64,000 nt of DNA from an uncultured Lachnospiraceae bacterium (GCA_944381745.1 CALWMI010000043.1:1-64000), one strand, 5' to 3'. Shown: positions 24,989 through 33,597, numbered from the stretch's first letter. Notes: generated by a model from the sequence alone, not told the origin. Numbers and translations: made by a program.

Positions 24989-25541
24989 GGAGGAGGCGCT
25001 GGCCTTCGTGGAGGAAATGAGGAAGAAGTACTGGGATGCCAGGCATCACTGTTACGCGTTCGTCCTGGGGGAGCGGGGCGGGCTCCTGCGCTTCTCCGAC
25101 GACGGGGAGCCCCAGGGAACGGCCGGGCGGCCCATACTGGATGTGCTCACAGGGGAGGGCATCTACAACGCCGCGGTGGTGGTCACCCGCTATTTCGGCG
25201 GCACGCTGCTGGGGACTGGGGGGCTTGTCAGAGCCTATTCCCGGGCGGCACAGGAGGGCCTGAGGAACAGTCTGGTGGCGGAGCGCCGGCGCGGGGTGCG
25301 CCTGCATATCCGCACGGATTACAACGGAGTGGGGAAAATCCAGTACCTGCTGGGGCAGCGGGGCATCCCGATCCTGCAGTCCAGCTACGGTGCAGACGCC
25401 CTGCTGGAAGCGCTGGTGCCAGCGGAGGAGAAGGAGGCGGTCTGCACGGCTATCACGGACGGGACGGGAGGCCGGGCTGAGCTGGATGCGGGGGAGGAGT
25501 GCTCCTACGCGTCGGCGGGGGGAGAGATTATCTTCCTGTGA
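24891..25541 (+). CDS. yigZ: YigZ/IMPACT family protein
   Basis: A 216-residue UPF0029 protein. The N-terminal IMPACT fold has the family motifs KKSRFIADVRPV, ARHHCYAFVLG, RFSDDGEPQGTAGRPIL and VVVTRYFGGTLLGTGGLVRAYS. A small C-terminal ferredoxin-like domain follows. Homologues are implicated in translation-related control, but the bacterial role is unclear. The start at ATG 24891 is fixed by family N-termini and by GGAGGAGGGACAGAAGG upstream, although it lies inside the previous reading frame. A bidirectional terminator follows. Confidence 0.9.
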   Translation: MKENCRVVLRGGAGEITEKKSRFIADVRPVASEEEALAFVEEMRKKYWDARHHCYAFVLGERGGLLRFSDDGEPQGTAGRPILDVLTGEGIYNAAVVVTRYFGGTLLGTGGLVRAYSRAAQEGLRNSLVAERRRGVRLHIRTDYNGVGKIQYLLGQRGIPILQSSYGADALLEALVPAEEKEAVCTAITDGTGGRAELDAGEECSYASAGGEIIFL

Positions 25542-25552
25542 GATTGCAAGAG

Positions 25553-25602
25553 AAAGGGAGGGTGTGCCGAAGGCAGTTCAGCCTGCGGCGCGCCCTCCCT
25601 TT
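25553..25602. terminator. Bidirectional terminator between yigZ and the aldehyde dehydrogenase
   Basis: AAAGGGAGGG at 25553-25562 pairs with CCCTCCCTTT at 25593-25602, with an inner GTGCCG/CGGCGC pair. It has A- and T-runs at both ends. Confidence 0.85.
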
Positions 25603-25623
25603 GTAAGGGGACTCTGTCCTGCC

Positions 25624-27003
25624 TTACCGCAGGAACAGGTGGATCAGCTTGTTGTTCAGCGATTTGTAGGGCTGGTAGCGCATGGGGAGATCCAGCCAAG
25701 TCTTCTTGTCCACAATACTCTTGAAGTGAGAGAAGGTGTGGAAACCATCCCATCCGTGGTAGGAGCCCATGCCGCTCTCGCCGTAGCCGCCGAAGCCCAT
25801 CTCGCTGGTGGCCAGGTGGATGATGGTGTCGTTGATGCAGCCGCCGCCGAAGCCGCAGCGGGCTGTGACCTTCCGGGCCGTCTCCCGGCTGCTGGTGAAC
25901 AGGTAGAGCGCCAGCGGGTGCTGCATGGAGTTGATCTTGCTGATGGCCTGATCAAGGGAGCTGTAAGTCAGCACAGGGAGCACAGGGCCGAAAATCTCCT
26001 CCTGCATCACGGCGTCGGAGAAGGTGACGTTATCCATCAGCGTGGGCTCGATCTTGAGCGTCTCCGGGTTGGAGCTGCCTCCGGCTACAGTCTTGGCCGG
26101 GTCGATCAGCCCGCAGATCCTGCGGAAATGCTTCTCGTTGATGATTTTGCCGTAGTCCTTGTTCTCCAGGGGAGATTCCCCATACTGCTGCCTCATGGCG
26201 GTCTTGATCTCTGCCACCAGGGCGTCCTTGATGGAGGCGTCGCAGTAGATGTAGTCCGGGGCCACGCAGGTCTGGCCGCAGTTCAGGAATTTCCCGAACA
26301 CAATTCTCTTGGCCGCGAGCTTTAGGTTGGCGGTCTTATCCACAATGCACGGGCTCTTGCCGCCCAGCTCCAGCGTGACAGGAGTCAGGTATTCCGCCGC
26401 GCTGCGCATCACATCTTTTCCTACGGCCTGGCTGCCGGTGAAGAAGATATAGTCAAATTTCTGCTTGAGCAGGCTCTGGTTCTCGGCCCTTCCGCCGGTG
26501 ACCACAGCGACATATTTCTTGTCGAAGCACTCCTCCAGGATCGTCTTGATAATCTCGCTGGTGCAGGGGGAGTAGGCGCTGGGCTTCACGACAGCAGTAT
26601 TGCCTGCGGCGAGGGCGTCCACCAGGGGATCCAGCGTCAGCAGGAAGGGATAGTTCCAGGGGCTCATGATCAGGACGACGCCGTAGGGAGACGGCTTCTT
26701 GAAGCTTCTGGAGTGGAATTGGGCCAAGGGGGTGCGCACGCGCTTCTCCCTGGCAAAAAAGGGAGTGTGCTTCAGCATATAGCTGATCTCGCTCAGTACA
26801 AGGCCCGTCTCGCACATGTAGCTCTCGAAGCTGCTCTTCCCCAGATCTTTGCGGATCGCCTCGTCAATCTCCTCCTGGTGGCGCTGGATGGACAGGCGGA
26901 GCCTCTTGAGGGCCTTCAGCCTGTGCTCCACAGGGATGGTGGCGTGGGTGTAGAAATAGGTTCTCTGGGTATTTACAATCTTTTTGATCTCGGTTTCATT
27001 CAT
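25624..27003 (-). CDS. Aldehyde dehydrogenase (class 3-like)
   Basis: A 459-residue NAD(P)-dependent aldehyde dehydrogenase that oxidises aldehydes to acids. Features: PWNYPFLLTLDPLVDALAAGN, VVKPSAYSP, FTGSQAVGK, catalytic Glu in TLELGGKSP and nucleophile Cys in NCGQTCVAPDY. Length and motifs match the short class 3/YwdH-type group. It is the second gene of a minus-strand pair, 15 bases downstream of an iron alcohol dehydrogenase, so alcohol and aldehyde oxidation or reduction are likely linked. TAGGAGGCGG precedes its ATG. Substrate unknown. Confidence 0.92.
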   Translation of the reverse strand: MNETEIKKIVNTQRTYFYTHATIPVEHRLKALKRLRLSIQRHQEEIDEAIRKDLGKSSFESYMCETGLVLSEISYMLKHTPFFAREKRVRTPLAQFHSRSFKKPSPYGVVLIMSPWNYPFLLTLDPLVDALAAGNTAVVKPSAYSPCTSEIIKTILEECFDKKYVAVVTGGRAENQSLLKQKFDYIFFTGSQAVGKDVMRSAAEYLTPVTLELGGKSPCIVDKTANLKLAAKRIVFGKFLNCGQTCVAPDYIYCDASIKDALVAEIKTAMRQQYGESPLENKDYGKIINEKHFRRICGLIDPAKTVAGGSSNPETLKIEPTLMDNVTFSDAVMQEEIFGPVLPVLTYSSLDQAISKINSMQHPLALYLFTSSRETARKVTARCGFGGGCINDTIIHLATSEMGFGGYGESGMGSYHGWDGFHTFSHFKSIVDKKTWLDLPMRYQPYKSLNNKLIHLFLR

Positions 27004-27018
27004 ATTGACCGCCTCCTA

Positions 27019-28224
27019 TTATTCCTTTTCCATCAGCTGGTAGTAGAACAGTTCCAGCTCGTCGGCATCCATCAGCACAGGCACGGGGTACAGGGGATTG
27101 GCCTCCTTGTCCGCATAGCCGGCCAGTTTGGGGATGTCTTCCTCCCGGATCTGGGGGATCGTATCCCCGATGCTGAAACGCTGCTTCATCTCCTCCACCG
27201 CGCGGATAAACGCCTTTGCAGCCACATCGTGGGGGGTATCCTTCCCAGCAACCCCGGCAGCCACCGCCAGCCGGTGGAGCTTCTTGTGGATGGCCGGGCC
27301 GTAGGCCTTCAGCACCATGGGCAGGATGACGGCGTTGGCCAGGCCGTGGGGGACATTGTACTCCCCGCCCAGGGAGTGGGCGACGGCGTGCACGTAGCCC
27401 ACGTAGGACTTGGTGAACGCGCAGCCTGCGTAGAAGGAGGCGCGGAGCATGTTGCGGCGGGCCTTCCTGTCGCTGCCGTGGCTGTAAGCCGTGTCGATAT
27501 TTTCAAAGATCAGCTTCACTGCCCGCAGGGCGTCCCGCCGGGTGCCGATGGTCGTGGAATTCCCGATGTAGGCCTCCACCGCGTGGGTCAGGGCGTCCAT
27601 CCCAGTGGTGGCCGTGATAAAGGGCGGGAGGCTCAGGGTCACCTTCGCGTCCAGCACCGCATACCGCGGGATGAGGCAAAAGTCGTTGATGGGATACTTG
27701 TGCCGGGTGGCGGCGTCTGTGATAACCGCCGCCAGCGTCGTCTCGCTCCCCGTGCCGGCTGTGGTGGGGATGGCGATCAGAAGGGGCAGGCGCCTATGTA
27801 CTTTCAGAATGCCTTTCATCTTGGCCAGCGTCTGCCTCGGCTTGGCCACACGGGCTCCCACAGCCTTGGCGCAGTCCATGCTGGAGCCGCCGCCGAAGCC
27901 GATGATGGCATTGCAGCCCTCCGCCCGGTACAGATCCAGCGCCTCCGCCACATTGTCTGTGGTGGGGTTGGCCACGGTCTTGTCGTAGATGGAAAATTTC
28001 AGGCCGCTGCGTGTCAGAGCCTGCTCCAGGCGCTCGGTAAGGCCGAGCTTGCGTATCCCTGCATCGGTGATGATCAGGGCGTTGTCGCAGTGGTTCTTCT
28101 CCAGGATGGCCGGGATGGCTTCCACGCTTCCGGCTATCTGCGGTCTTCGGTACGGCAGGAATGGCAGGGCAGCCCGGAAGGCGAGCTGGAACGTCCTGCA
28201 GTACAGTTTCTTGAATTTGTTCAT
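27019..28224 (-). CDS. Iron-containing alcohol dehydrogenase
   Basis: A 401-residue group III (Fe-type) alcohol dehydrogenase. The NAD-binding GFGGGSSMDCAKAVG, the IPTTAGTGSETT segment, and metal ligands in GMDALTHAVEAY and HAVAHSLGGEYNVPHGLAN are visible. The N-terminal 30 residues (FKKLYCRTFQLAFRAALPFL) are more hydrophobic than usual. It heads a two-gene unit with the aldehyde dehydrogenase. AGAGGAT precedes ATG 28224-28222. The promoter at 28260-28288 faces away from the HTH-aminotransferase gene, which could regulate it. Confidence 0.92.
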   Translation of the reverse strand: MNKFKKLYCRTFQLAFRAALPFLPYRRPQIAGSVEAIPAILEKNHCDNALIITDAGIRKLGLTERLEQALTRSGLKFSIYDKTVANPTTDNVAEALDLYRAEGCNAIIGFGGGSSMDCAKAVGARVAKPRQTLAKMKGILKVHRRLPLLIAIPTTAGTGSETTLAAVITDAATRHKYPINDFCLIPRYAVLDAKVTLSLPPFITATTGMDALTHAVEAYIGNSTTIGTRRDALRAVKLIFENIDTAYSHGSDRKARRNMLRASFYAGCAFTKSYVGYVHAVAHSLGGEYNVPHGLANAVILPMVLKAYGPAIHKKLHRLAVAAGVAGKDTPHDVAAKAFIRAVEEMKQRFSIGDTIPQIREEDIPKLAGYADKEANPLYPVPVLMDADELELFYYQLMEKE

Positions 28225-28250
28225 TTTTTGACGATCCTCTCTGTACTTAT

Positions 28251-28288
28251 TATAGTGAAACTATAGCAATCTGGGCAGGATTTGTCAA
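28251..28288 (-). promoter_or_regulatory. Promoter and small palindrome of the ADH-ALDH operon
   Basis: On the minus strand TTGACA (28288-28283) and TATAGT (28265-28260) are separated by 17 bases. TATAGT-GAA-ACTATA (28251-28265), a perfect 6-base inverted repeat, covers the -10 and start region and could be an operator. Confidence 0.75.
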
Positions 28289-28311
28289 TCATTCCGGAAA
28301 AATTGTGGGAT

Positions 28312-28421
28312 AAAATTGAACTACAAAGAAAGTTAAATTTTCACACGAAATTTATTGACCTGAAAATTGAACTAGAGTATAATGAGAGAGATCAAATTTG
28401 AACCAAAAACAAATTGAACTA
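28312..28421 (+). promoter_or_regulatory. HTH-aminotransferase promoter with three AAATTGAACTA boxes
   Basis: TTGACC (28355-28360) and TATAAT (28378-28383) are 17 bases apart. The word AAATTGAACTA occurs at about 28313, 28364 and 28411; the middle copy lies inside the promoter spacer. A fourth partial match (AAATTTGAAC) is at 28394. I infer operator sites for the linked HTH protein. Confidence 0.65.
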
Positions 28422-28451
28422 TGGCGTGAAGGGACGGAGGGAGTCAGAGAG

Positions 28452-30032
28452 ATGGCAAGAGAAAGCTTCGCGGACAGGCTGAGGCAGGCGATGGAATGCA
28501 GGGGTGTCAAGCAGGTGGACATTCTGCGGGCTGCGCAGGAGAGGGGCATCAAGCTGGGGAAGAGCCATATCAGCCAGTATGTGAATGGGAAGACGGTGCC
28601 GCGGGATACGATTATGGAGTTCCTGGCGCAGTTCCTGGCAGTGGAGAGCCAGTGGCTGAGGGGCAGCGCCTCGCCGTCCCAGCAGGAGGGGACGGCAGGA
28701 GCCGGGCAGGAGGAGAACAGGCGCGGAGAAGACGGTGGGCAGGGCAGCCCCGCACATGGGAGCGATGGGGCCGCAGACGCCGGAGATTGGAATGGAAGAG
28801 GATATGGAGGAGAGGTTATGAGGACATTTGGAAAATCATCAAAGCTGGACAACGTGCTGTACGACGTGAGGGGGCCGGTGGTGGACGAGGCGGCCCGGAT
28901 GGAGCAGGCGGGCACGCAGGTGCTGAAGCTGAATATCGGCAATCCCGCACCTTTTGGCTTCCGCACGCCGGACGAGGTCATCTATGACATGCAGAGCCAG
29001 CTGACGCAGTGCGAGGGCTATTCCTACGCGAAAGGCCTCTTTTCCGCGAGGAAGGCTATCATGCAGTACGCCCAGAACAAAAACATCCCCAACGTGACCA
29101 TTGAGGATGTGTACACGGGCAATGGAGTGAGCGAGCTGATCAATATCTGCATGTCCGCGCTGCTGGACAATCACGATGAGGTGCTGATCCCATCGCCAGA
29201 CTATCCGCTGTGGACCGCCTGCGTGACCCTCTCCGGGGGCAGGGCCGTCCACTATGTGTGCGACGAACAGGCGGAGTGGTATCCGGATATCGAGGATATC
29301 CGAAGAAAGGTCAGCGACAGGACGAAGGCCATCGTCATCATCAACCCCAACAACCCCACGGGGGCGCTGTACCCGAGGGAGGTGCTTGAGCAGATCGTGG
29401 AGATCGCCCGGGAGCATCAGCTGATTATTTTCTCCGACGAGATCTATGACCGCCTGGTGATGGACGGGGGAGAGCACATTTCCATCGCCTCCCTGGCGCC
29501 GGACCTGTTCTGCGTCACGTTCAGCGGGCTGTCCAAGTCCCACATGATCGCGGGCTACCGTATCGGTTGGATGGTGCTGAGCGGGAACAAGGAGATTGCC
29601 AGAGACTATATTGAGGGGCTGAACATGCTGTCCAATATGAGGCTGTGCTCCAATGTGCCGGCCCAGTCCATCGTGCAGACGGCGCTGGGCGGTTATCAGA
29701 GCGTGAAGAACTATGTGGTGCCGGGAGGCAGGATTTATGAGCAGAGAGAGTATATTTACAAGGCGCTGAACGATATCCCGGGCATCAGTGCCGTGAAGCC
29801 CAAGGCGGCCTTCTACATTTTCCCGAAAATCGACACGAAGCGATTCCATATCGTAGACGATGAGAAGTTCGCGCTGGACTTGCTGAAGGACAAGAAAATC
29901 CTCATTGTGCACGGGAGAGGGTTCAACTGGAAGGAGCCGGACCACTTCCGGGTGGTCTATCTGCCGAGAACCGAGGTGCTGGCAGACGCCGCCGGGAAGC
30001 TGGCAGATTTCATGAGCTATTACCGGCAGTAG
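28452..30032 (+). CDS. alaA: XRE-type HTH domain fused to AlaA-like alanine aminotransferase
   Basis: A 526-residue fusion. Residues 1 to about 75 are a Cro/CI-type HTH (DRLRQAMECRGVKQVDILRA, then SHISQYVNGKTVPRD). Residues 76-122 are a Gly/Ser/acidic linker. From Met123 the sequence follows E. coli AlaA closely (KSSKLDNVLYDVRGPV, LNIGNPAPFGFRTPDE, INPNNPTGA, PLP lysine in SGLSKSHMIAG near 363). It should transfer amino groups between alanine/pyruvate and glutamate. ATG 28452 has GGAGGGA about 11 bases upstream; an upstream TTG at 28398 is less likely. ATG 28818 (Met123) has its own strong ribosome binding site. The gene is divergent from the ADH-ALDH pair. Confidence 0.9.
   Translation: MARESFADRLRQAMECRGVKQVDILRAAQERGIKLGKSHISQYVNGKTVPRDTIMEFLAQFLAVESQWLRGSASPSQQEGTAGAGQEENRRGEDGGQGSPAHGSDGAADAGDWNGRGYGGEVMRTFGKSSKLDNVLYDVRGPVVDEAARMEQAGTQVLKLNIGNPAPFGFRTPDEVIYDMQSQLTQCEGYSYAKGLFSARKAIMQYAQNKNIPNVTIEDVYTGNGVSELINICMSALLDNHDEVLIPSPDYPLWTACVTLSGGRAVHYVCDEQAEWYPDIEDIRRKVSDRTKAIVIINPNNPTGALYPREVLEQIVEIAREHQLIIFSDEIYDRLVMDGGEHISIASLAPDLFCVTFSGLSKSHMIAGYRIGWMVLSGNKEIARDYIEGLNMLSNMRLCSNVPAQSIVQTALGGYQSVKNYVVPGGRIYEQREYIYKALNDIPGISAVKPKAAFYIFPKIDTKRFHIVDDEKFALDLLKDKKILIVHGRGFNWKEPDHFRVVYLPRTEVLADAAGKLADFMSYYRQ
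28805..28820 (+). promoter_or_regulatory. Internal ribosome binding site before the aminotransferase domain
   Basis: GGAGGAGAGG at 28807-28816 ends just before in-frame ATG 28818, the first residue shared with stand-alone AlaA proteins. A separate 404-residue enzyme could be made from the same mRNA. Confidence 0.5.
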
Positions 30033-30082
30033 CGCCCCGCAGTGGGGAAATGATGCTGCGTGCTGCACAGGGGCAGTACAGA

Positions 30083-30125
30083 AAGGGCCGGGATACAGGG
30101 GAGGTTTCTCCTGTACCCCGGCCTT
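30083..30125. terminator. Bidirectional terminator between alaA and typA
   Basis: AAGGGCCGGG with ACAGGGGAG pairs with CTCCTGT and CCCCGGCCTT. The genes on either side converge. Confidence 0.75.
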
Positions 30126-30151
30126 CACGGTGAGCCTGAGGGCGCGGCAGA

Positions 30152-31999
30152 TCAGTTATTTGCCTGGGATTTCTTGTTCATCATCGCCCGCTTGCGCATG
30201 GTGGGATCCAGGATCTTCTTGCGCAGGCGCAGGCTTTTGGGGGTGACCTCCAGCAGTTCGTCCGTGTCGATAAATTCCAGCGACTGCTCCAGGCTCAGGA
30301 CGCGGGGAGGCGTCAGGGTCAGGGCGTCGTCGGAGCCGGATGCCCGGGTGTTGGTCAGGTGCTTTTTCTTGCACACGTTGAGCTCGATGTCGTCGGACTT
30401 GGCGTTCTGGCCGATGACCATGCCGGCGTACACCTTCTCGCCGGGGCCGATGAAGAGGGTGCCCCGCTCCTGGGCGGCGAAGAGCCCGTAGGTGACGGCC
30501 TCGCCGGATTCAAAGGCGATGAGCGAGCCCTGCTTGCGGTACTGGATGTCTCCCTTGTAGGGGCCGTAGCCGTCGAAGATCGTGTTCAGGATGCCGTTGC
30601 CCTTCGTGTCAGTCAGGAATTCTCCCCGGTATCCGATGAGGCCGCGGGAGGGAATGGAAAACTCCAGCCGGGTGTAGCCGCCGGTGGCGCTGCCCATGTT
30701 CAGGAGCTCTCCCTTGCGCTGGCTCAGCTTCTCGATGACGGTGCCGGTAAATTCCTCCGGCACGTCCACATAGGCCAGCTCCATGGGCTCCAGCTTCTTG
30801 CCGTTCTCATCGGTGTGGTAGAGCACCTCCGCCTTGCTGACGGCGAACTCATAGCCCTCCCGGCGCATGCTCTCGATGAGGCCGGACAGGTGCAGCTCGC
30901 CGCGCCCGGACACTTTGAAGCTCTCGGTGGAATCGGTCTCCTCCACCCGCAGGCTGACGTCGGTGTTCAGCTCCCGGAACAGGCGGTCGCGCAGATGGCG
31001 GGAGGTGACGTACTTGCCCTCCTGGCCGGCCAGGGGGCTGTCATTGACCACGAACTGCATGGCGATCGTCGGCTCAGAGATCTTCTGGAAAGGGATCGGC
31101 TCCGGGTGCTCCGGGGAGCAGATCGTATCGCCGATGTGAATGTCGGCGATGCCGGAGATGGCTACGATGGAGCCGATGCCGGCGGATTTTACCTCCACCT
31201 TTGTCAGACCGTCGAATTCATACAGCTTGCTGATCTTGACCTTCTGCTGCTTCTCCGGATCGTGGGCGTTCACCATGACGGCGTCCATGTTGACCCGGAT
31301 CTCCCCGTTGTCCACCTTGCCGACGCCGATGCGCCCCACATACTCGTTGTAGTCGATGGTGCTGATGAGCACCTGGGTGCCTGCGTCCGGATCGCCCTCC
31401 GGCGCAGGGATGTGCTCCAGGATCGTCTCGAACAGGGGAACCATATTTTTCGGCTCATCCGCCAGATCCCGCACGGCATACCCGGCCTTGGCCGAGGCGA
31501 ACACAAAAGGGCAGTCCAGCTGCTCGTCGGAGGCGTCCAGATCCATGAAGAGCTCCAGCACCTCGTCGATGACCTCCAGGGGCCTTGCCTCCGGGCGGTC
31601 AATCTTGTTGATGCACACAATGACAGACAGGTTGAGCTCCAGCGCTTTTTTCAGCACAAATTTGGTCTGGGGCATGGGACCCTCGAAGGCGTCCACCACC
31701 AGGACGACGCCGTTGACCATTTTCAGCACCCGCTCCACCTCGCCCCCGAAGTCGGCGTGGCCGGGAGTATCGATAATGTTGATTTTTGTATCCTTATAAT
31801 ATACGGCGGTGTTCTTGGAGAGGATTGTGATCCCCCGCTCCCGCTCGATGTCATTGGAGTCCATGACGCGCTCCGCGACCTCCTGATTTGCCCGGAAGAC
31901 GCCGCTCTGCTTGAGGAGCTCATCCACAAGTGTGGTTTTGCCGTGGTCGACATGGGCGATGATCGCTATGTTCCTGATATCGTTTCTCTTTGTACGCAT
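30152..31999 (-). CDS. typA: Ribosome-associated GTPase TypA/BipA
   Basis: A 615-residue translational GTPase of the EF-G family used in ribosome assembly and stress adaptation. G1 AHVDHGKTTLVDELL, switch I RERGITILSKN, G3 DTPGHADFGGEVERV, G4 NKIDR and the BipA-specific C-terminal domain are all present at usual length. The start is ATG 31999-31997 with GGAAGGTGG upstream. It is a single gene. The promoter on the minus strand is TTGTAA/TAAACT at 32074-32046. With the GTPase-nuclease fusion at 13 kb, the window holds two members of the same superfamily. Confidence 0.96.
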   Translation of the reverse strand: MRTKRNDIRNIAIIAHVDHGKTTLVDELLKQSGVFRANQEVAERVMDSNDIERERGITILSKNTAVYYKDTKINIIDTPGHADFGGEVERVLKMVNGVVLVVDAFEGPMPQTKFVLKKALELNLSVIVCINKIDRPEARPLEVIDEVLELFMDLDASDEQLDCPFVFASAKAGYAVRDLADEPKNMVPLFETILEHIPAPEGDPDAGTQVLISTIDYNEYVGRIGVGKVDNGEIRVNMDAVMVNAHDPEKQQKVKISKLYEFDGLTKVEVKSAGIGSIVAISGIADIHIGDTICSPEHPEPIPFQKISEPTIAMQFVVNDSPLAGQEGKYVTSRHLRDRLFRELNTDVSLRVEETDSTESFKVSGRGELHLSGLIESMRREGYEFAVSKAEVLYHTDENGKKLEPMELAYVDVPEEFTGTVIEKLSQRKGELLNMGSATGGYTRLEFSIPSRGLIGYRGEFLTDTKGNGILNTIFDGYGPYKGDIQYRKQGSLIAFESGEAVTYGLFAAQERGTLFIGPGEKVYAGMVIGQNAKSDDIELNVCKKKHLTNTRASGSDDALTLTPPRVLSLEQSLEFIDTDELLEVTPKSLRLRKKILDPTMRKRAMMNKKSQANN

Positions 32000-32045
32000 G
32001 GATATCCACCTTCCATAAAAATGTAATATTCAATCCCAATTTTAC

Positions 32046-32074
32046 AGTTTAGCAAGATGCGGCAAAGATTACAA
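32046..32074 (-). promoter_or_regulatory. Promoter of typA
   Basis: On the minus strand TTGTAA (32074-32069) and TAAACT (32051-32046) are 17 bases apart. Confidence 0.55.
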
Positions 32075-32166
32075 GTAAATTTAGTTCTAAATTTCCGAAA
32101 GCCGCATACACATAGTATTACACAAAATACGAAATGATGCTTCGTGAGAAGAAGGGAGAACAATGC

Positions 32167-32793
32167 ATGGTGGATAAGGTAATCGAAAATAACCAGGTGA
32201 TTATGGCTGGCGAGGTGGTGTCGGAGTTCGCGTTCAGCCACGAGGTATTTGGGGAGGGCTTCTATATGCTGGAGCTGTCAGTGAAGCGGCTGAGCGAGTC
32301 CTACGACGTGATACCGCTGATGATCTCGGAGAGGCTGATCGATGTCAGCCAGGACTACCGCGGGGAGATGCTCCAGGTCGCAGGCCAGTTCCGCTCCTAC
32401 AACCGGCATGAGGAGAAGAAGAACCGGCTGGTGCTGTCCGTGTTTGTGCGGGAGCTGAGTTTTGTGGAGGAGGAGCCGGAGGGCACAAAGACGAACCAGA
32501 TTTTCTTGGAGGGATATCTGTGCAAGGCGCCGGTGTACCGGAAGACGCCGCTGGGGCGGGAGATTGCGGACCTTCTGCTGGCTGTGAACCGGCCCTACGG
32601 GAAGTCGGACTACATACCGTGTATCTGCTGGGGGAGAAACGCCCGCTTTGCCTCAGGCTTCCAGGTGGGGAGCCATATCGAGATCTGGGGACGGATCCAG
32701 AGCCGGGAGTACACGAAAAAGCTGGATGAGGACACGGTGGAGAGGCGGACGGCCTACGAGGTGTCTGTGAGCAAGCTGGAGGTGTTGGAGTAG
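32167..32793 (+). CDS. Single-stranded DNA-binding-like protein (OB-fold)
   Basis: A 208-residue protein that begins MVDKVIENNQVIMAGEVVSE. The second half (IFLEGYLCKAPVYRKTPLGRE, ADLLLAVNRPYGKSDYIPCI, then WGRNARFASGFQVGSHIEIWGRIQSREYTKK) reads as an SSB OB-fold; the first half is a second, more divergent OB-like part (FYMLELSVKRLS). No acidic C-terminal tip (DDDIPF type) is present, so it is unlikely to be the main replication SSB. ATG 32167 has AAGGGAG upstream; an earlier in-frame ATG at 32134 lacks one. Confidence 0.7.
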   Translation: MVDKVIENNQVIMAGEVVSEFAFSHEVFGEGFYMLELSVKRLSESYDVIPLMISERLIDVSQDYRGEMLQVAGQFRSYNRHEEKKNRLVLSVFVRELSFVEEEPEGTKTNQIFLEGYLCKAPVYRKTPLGREIADLLLAVNRPYGKSDYIPCICWGRNARFASGFQVGSHIEIWGRIQSREYTKKLDEDTVERRTAYEVSVSKLEVLE

Positions 32794-32799
32794 CCAGCG

Positions 32800-32848
32800 G
32801 CTTCTGCAGGGACATACCGGCGGCTTCTGCAGGGAAATACCGGCGGCC
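32800..32848 (+). repeat. Short tandem direct repeat
   Basis: CGGCTTCTGCAGGGACATAC and CGGCTTCTGCAGGGAAATAC occur back to back, about 23 bases apart, followed by a partial third CGGCGGCC. It lies directly behind the SSB-like gene. Confidence 0.7.
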
Positions 32849-32868
32849 TCCCCAAGGAAACAAATATC

Positions 32869-32897
32869 TTGCGCCCCGCAGGAAGGTATGGTAAGAT
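32869..32897 (+). promoter_or_regulatory. Promoter of the adenosyltransferase gene
   Basis: TTGCGC at 32869-32874 and TAAGAT at 32892-32897 with a 17-base spacer. Confidence 0.55.
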
Positions 32898-32956
32898 ACG
32901 ACTGTTATCGGGAATGACCATCGTATCGTGGAAGCCGGAAGCGGCTGGAGGTAGAT

Positions 32957-33472
32957 ATGGACAAAGGAATTATGAAGGTATACTATGGCGACGGCAAGGG
33001 CAAGACGGCGTCCGCCATCGGGCAGGGGCTCCTGGCCGCGGCGGAGGGCGAGTCGGTGATTTTGATCCAGTTCCTAAAGTGCAGGAACGACAGCGAGATC
33101 AATTTTCTTGCGAGGCTGGAGCCGGAGATGAAGCTGTTCCGCTTTGAGAAGGGCGACGCGGCCTTTTCGGAACTCACGCCGGAGCAGCAGGCGGAAGAGT
33201 CTATGAATATGAAGAATGGCATGAACTTTGCCCGCAAGGTGCTGGCCACAGGGGAGTGCGGCGTGCTGATCCTGGACGAGGTGCTGGGGCTCTTGGAGAA
33301 TCAGATTATCGGATTGGAGGAGCTGCGGGCATTGAAGGAGCAGGCGAAGGCATCGGGCGTGGAGCTTATCATGACGGGCATCCACATGCAGGACGCGGTG
33401 CTGGAGCTGGCCGACGAGGTGTACAGCCTGGACACCGTGAAGAGCCAGAGTAAGCCTGCGGGCGGCCTGTGA
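32957..33472 (+). CDS. cobO: Cob(I)yrinic acid a,c-diamide adenosyltransferase (CobA/BtuR type)
   Basis: A 171-residue P-loop protein that transfers adenosyl from ATP to reduced corrinoids. The N-terminal YYGDGKGKTASAIGQGLLAA is the family Walker A, and LILDEVLGLLE is the Walker B region. Length is near the 170-200 usual for the family. No other cobalamin genes are nearby, so its main task may be cofactor maintenance or salvage. GGAGGTAG precedes ATG 32957. A hairpin terminator follows at 33521. Confidence 0.88.
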   Translation: MDKGIMKVYYGDGKGKTASAIGQGLLAAAEGESVILIQFLKCRNDSEINFLARLEPEMKLFRFEKGDAAFSELTPEQQAEESMNMKNGMNFARKVLATGECGVLILDEVLGLLENQIIGLEELRALKEQAKASGVELIMTGIHMQDAVLELADEVYSLDTVKSQSKPAGGL

Positions 33473-33520
33473 ATGGCAGGATAGGTATACACAGGCGGAC
33501 AGAGATAGGCAAGCACATAC

Positions 33521-33550
33521 AAAATCCGGGAGGAGGCCCTCCCGGATTTC
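33521..33550 (+). terminator. Terminator after the adenosyltransferase gene
   Basis: AAATCCGGGAGG (33522-33533) and CCTCCCGGATTT (33538-33549) form a perfect 12-base stem with a 4-base loop; the T-tail is short (TTT then CG). Confidence 0.75.
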
Positions 33551-33597
33551 GCATTGAGCAAAGAATATTTCATCCGCTCGATGGTCGGGAAATCCCA

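Noticed and set aside
30359..32026. 555-codon plus-strand open frame opposite typA
   Set aside because: Antisense of the complete and well-conserved typA gene.
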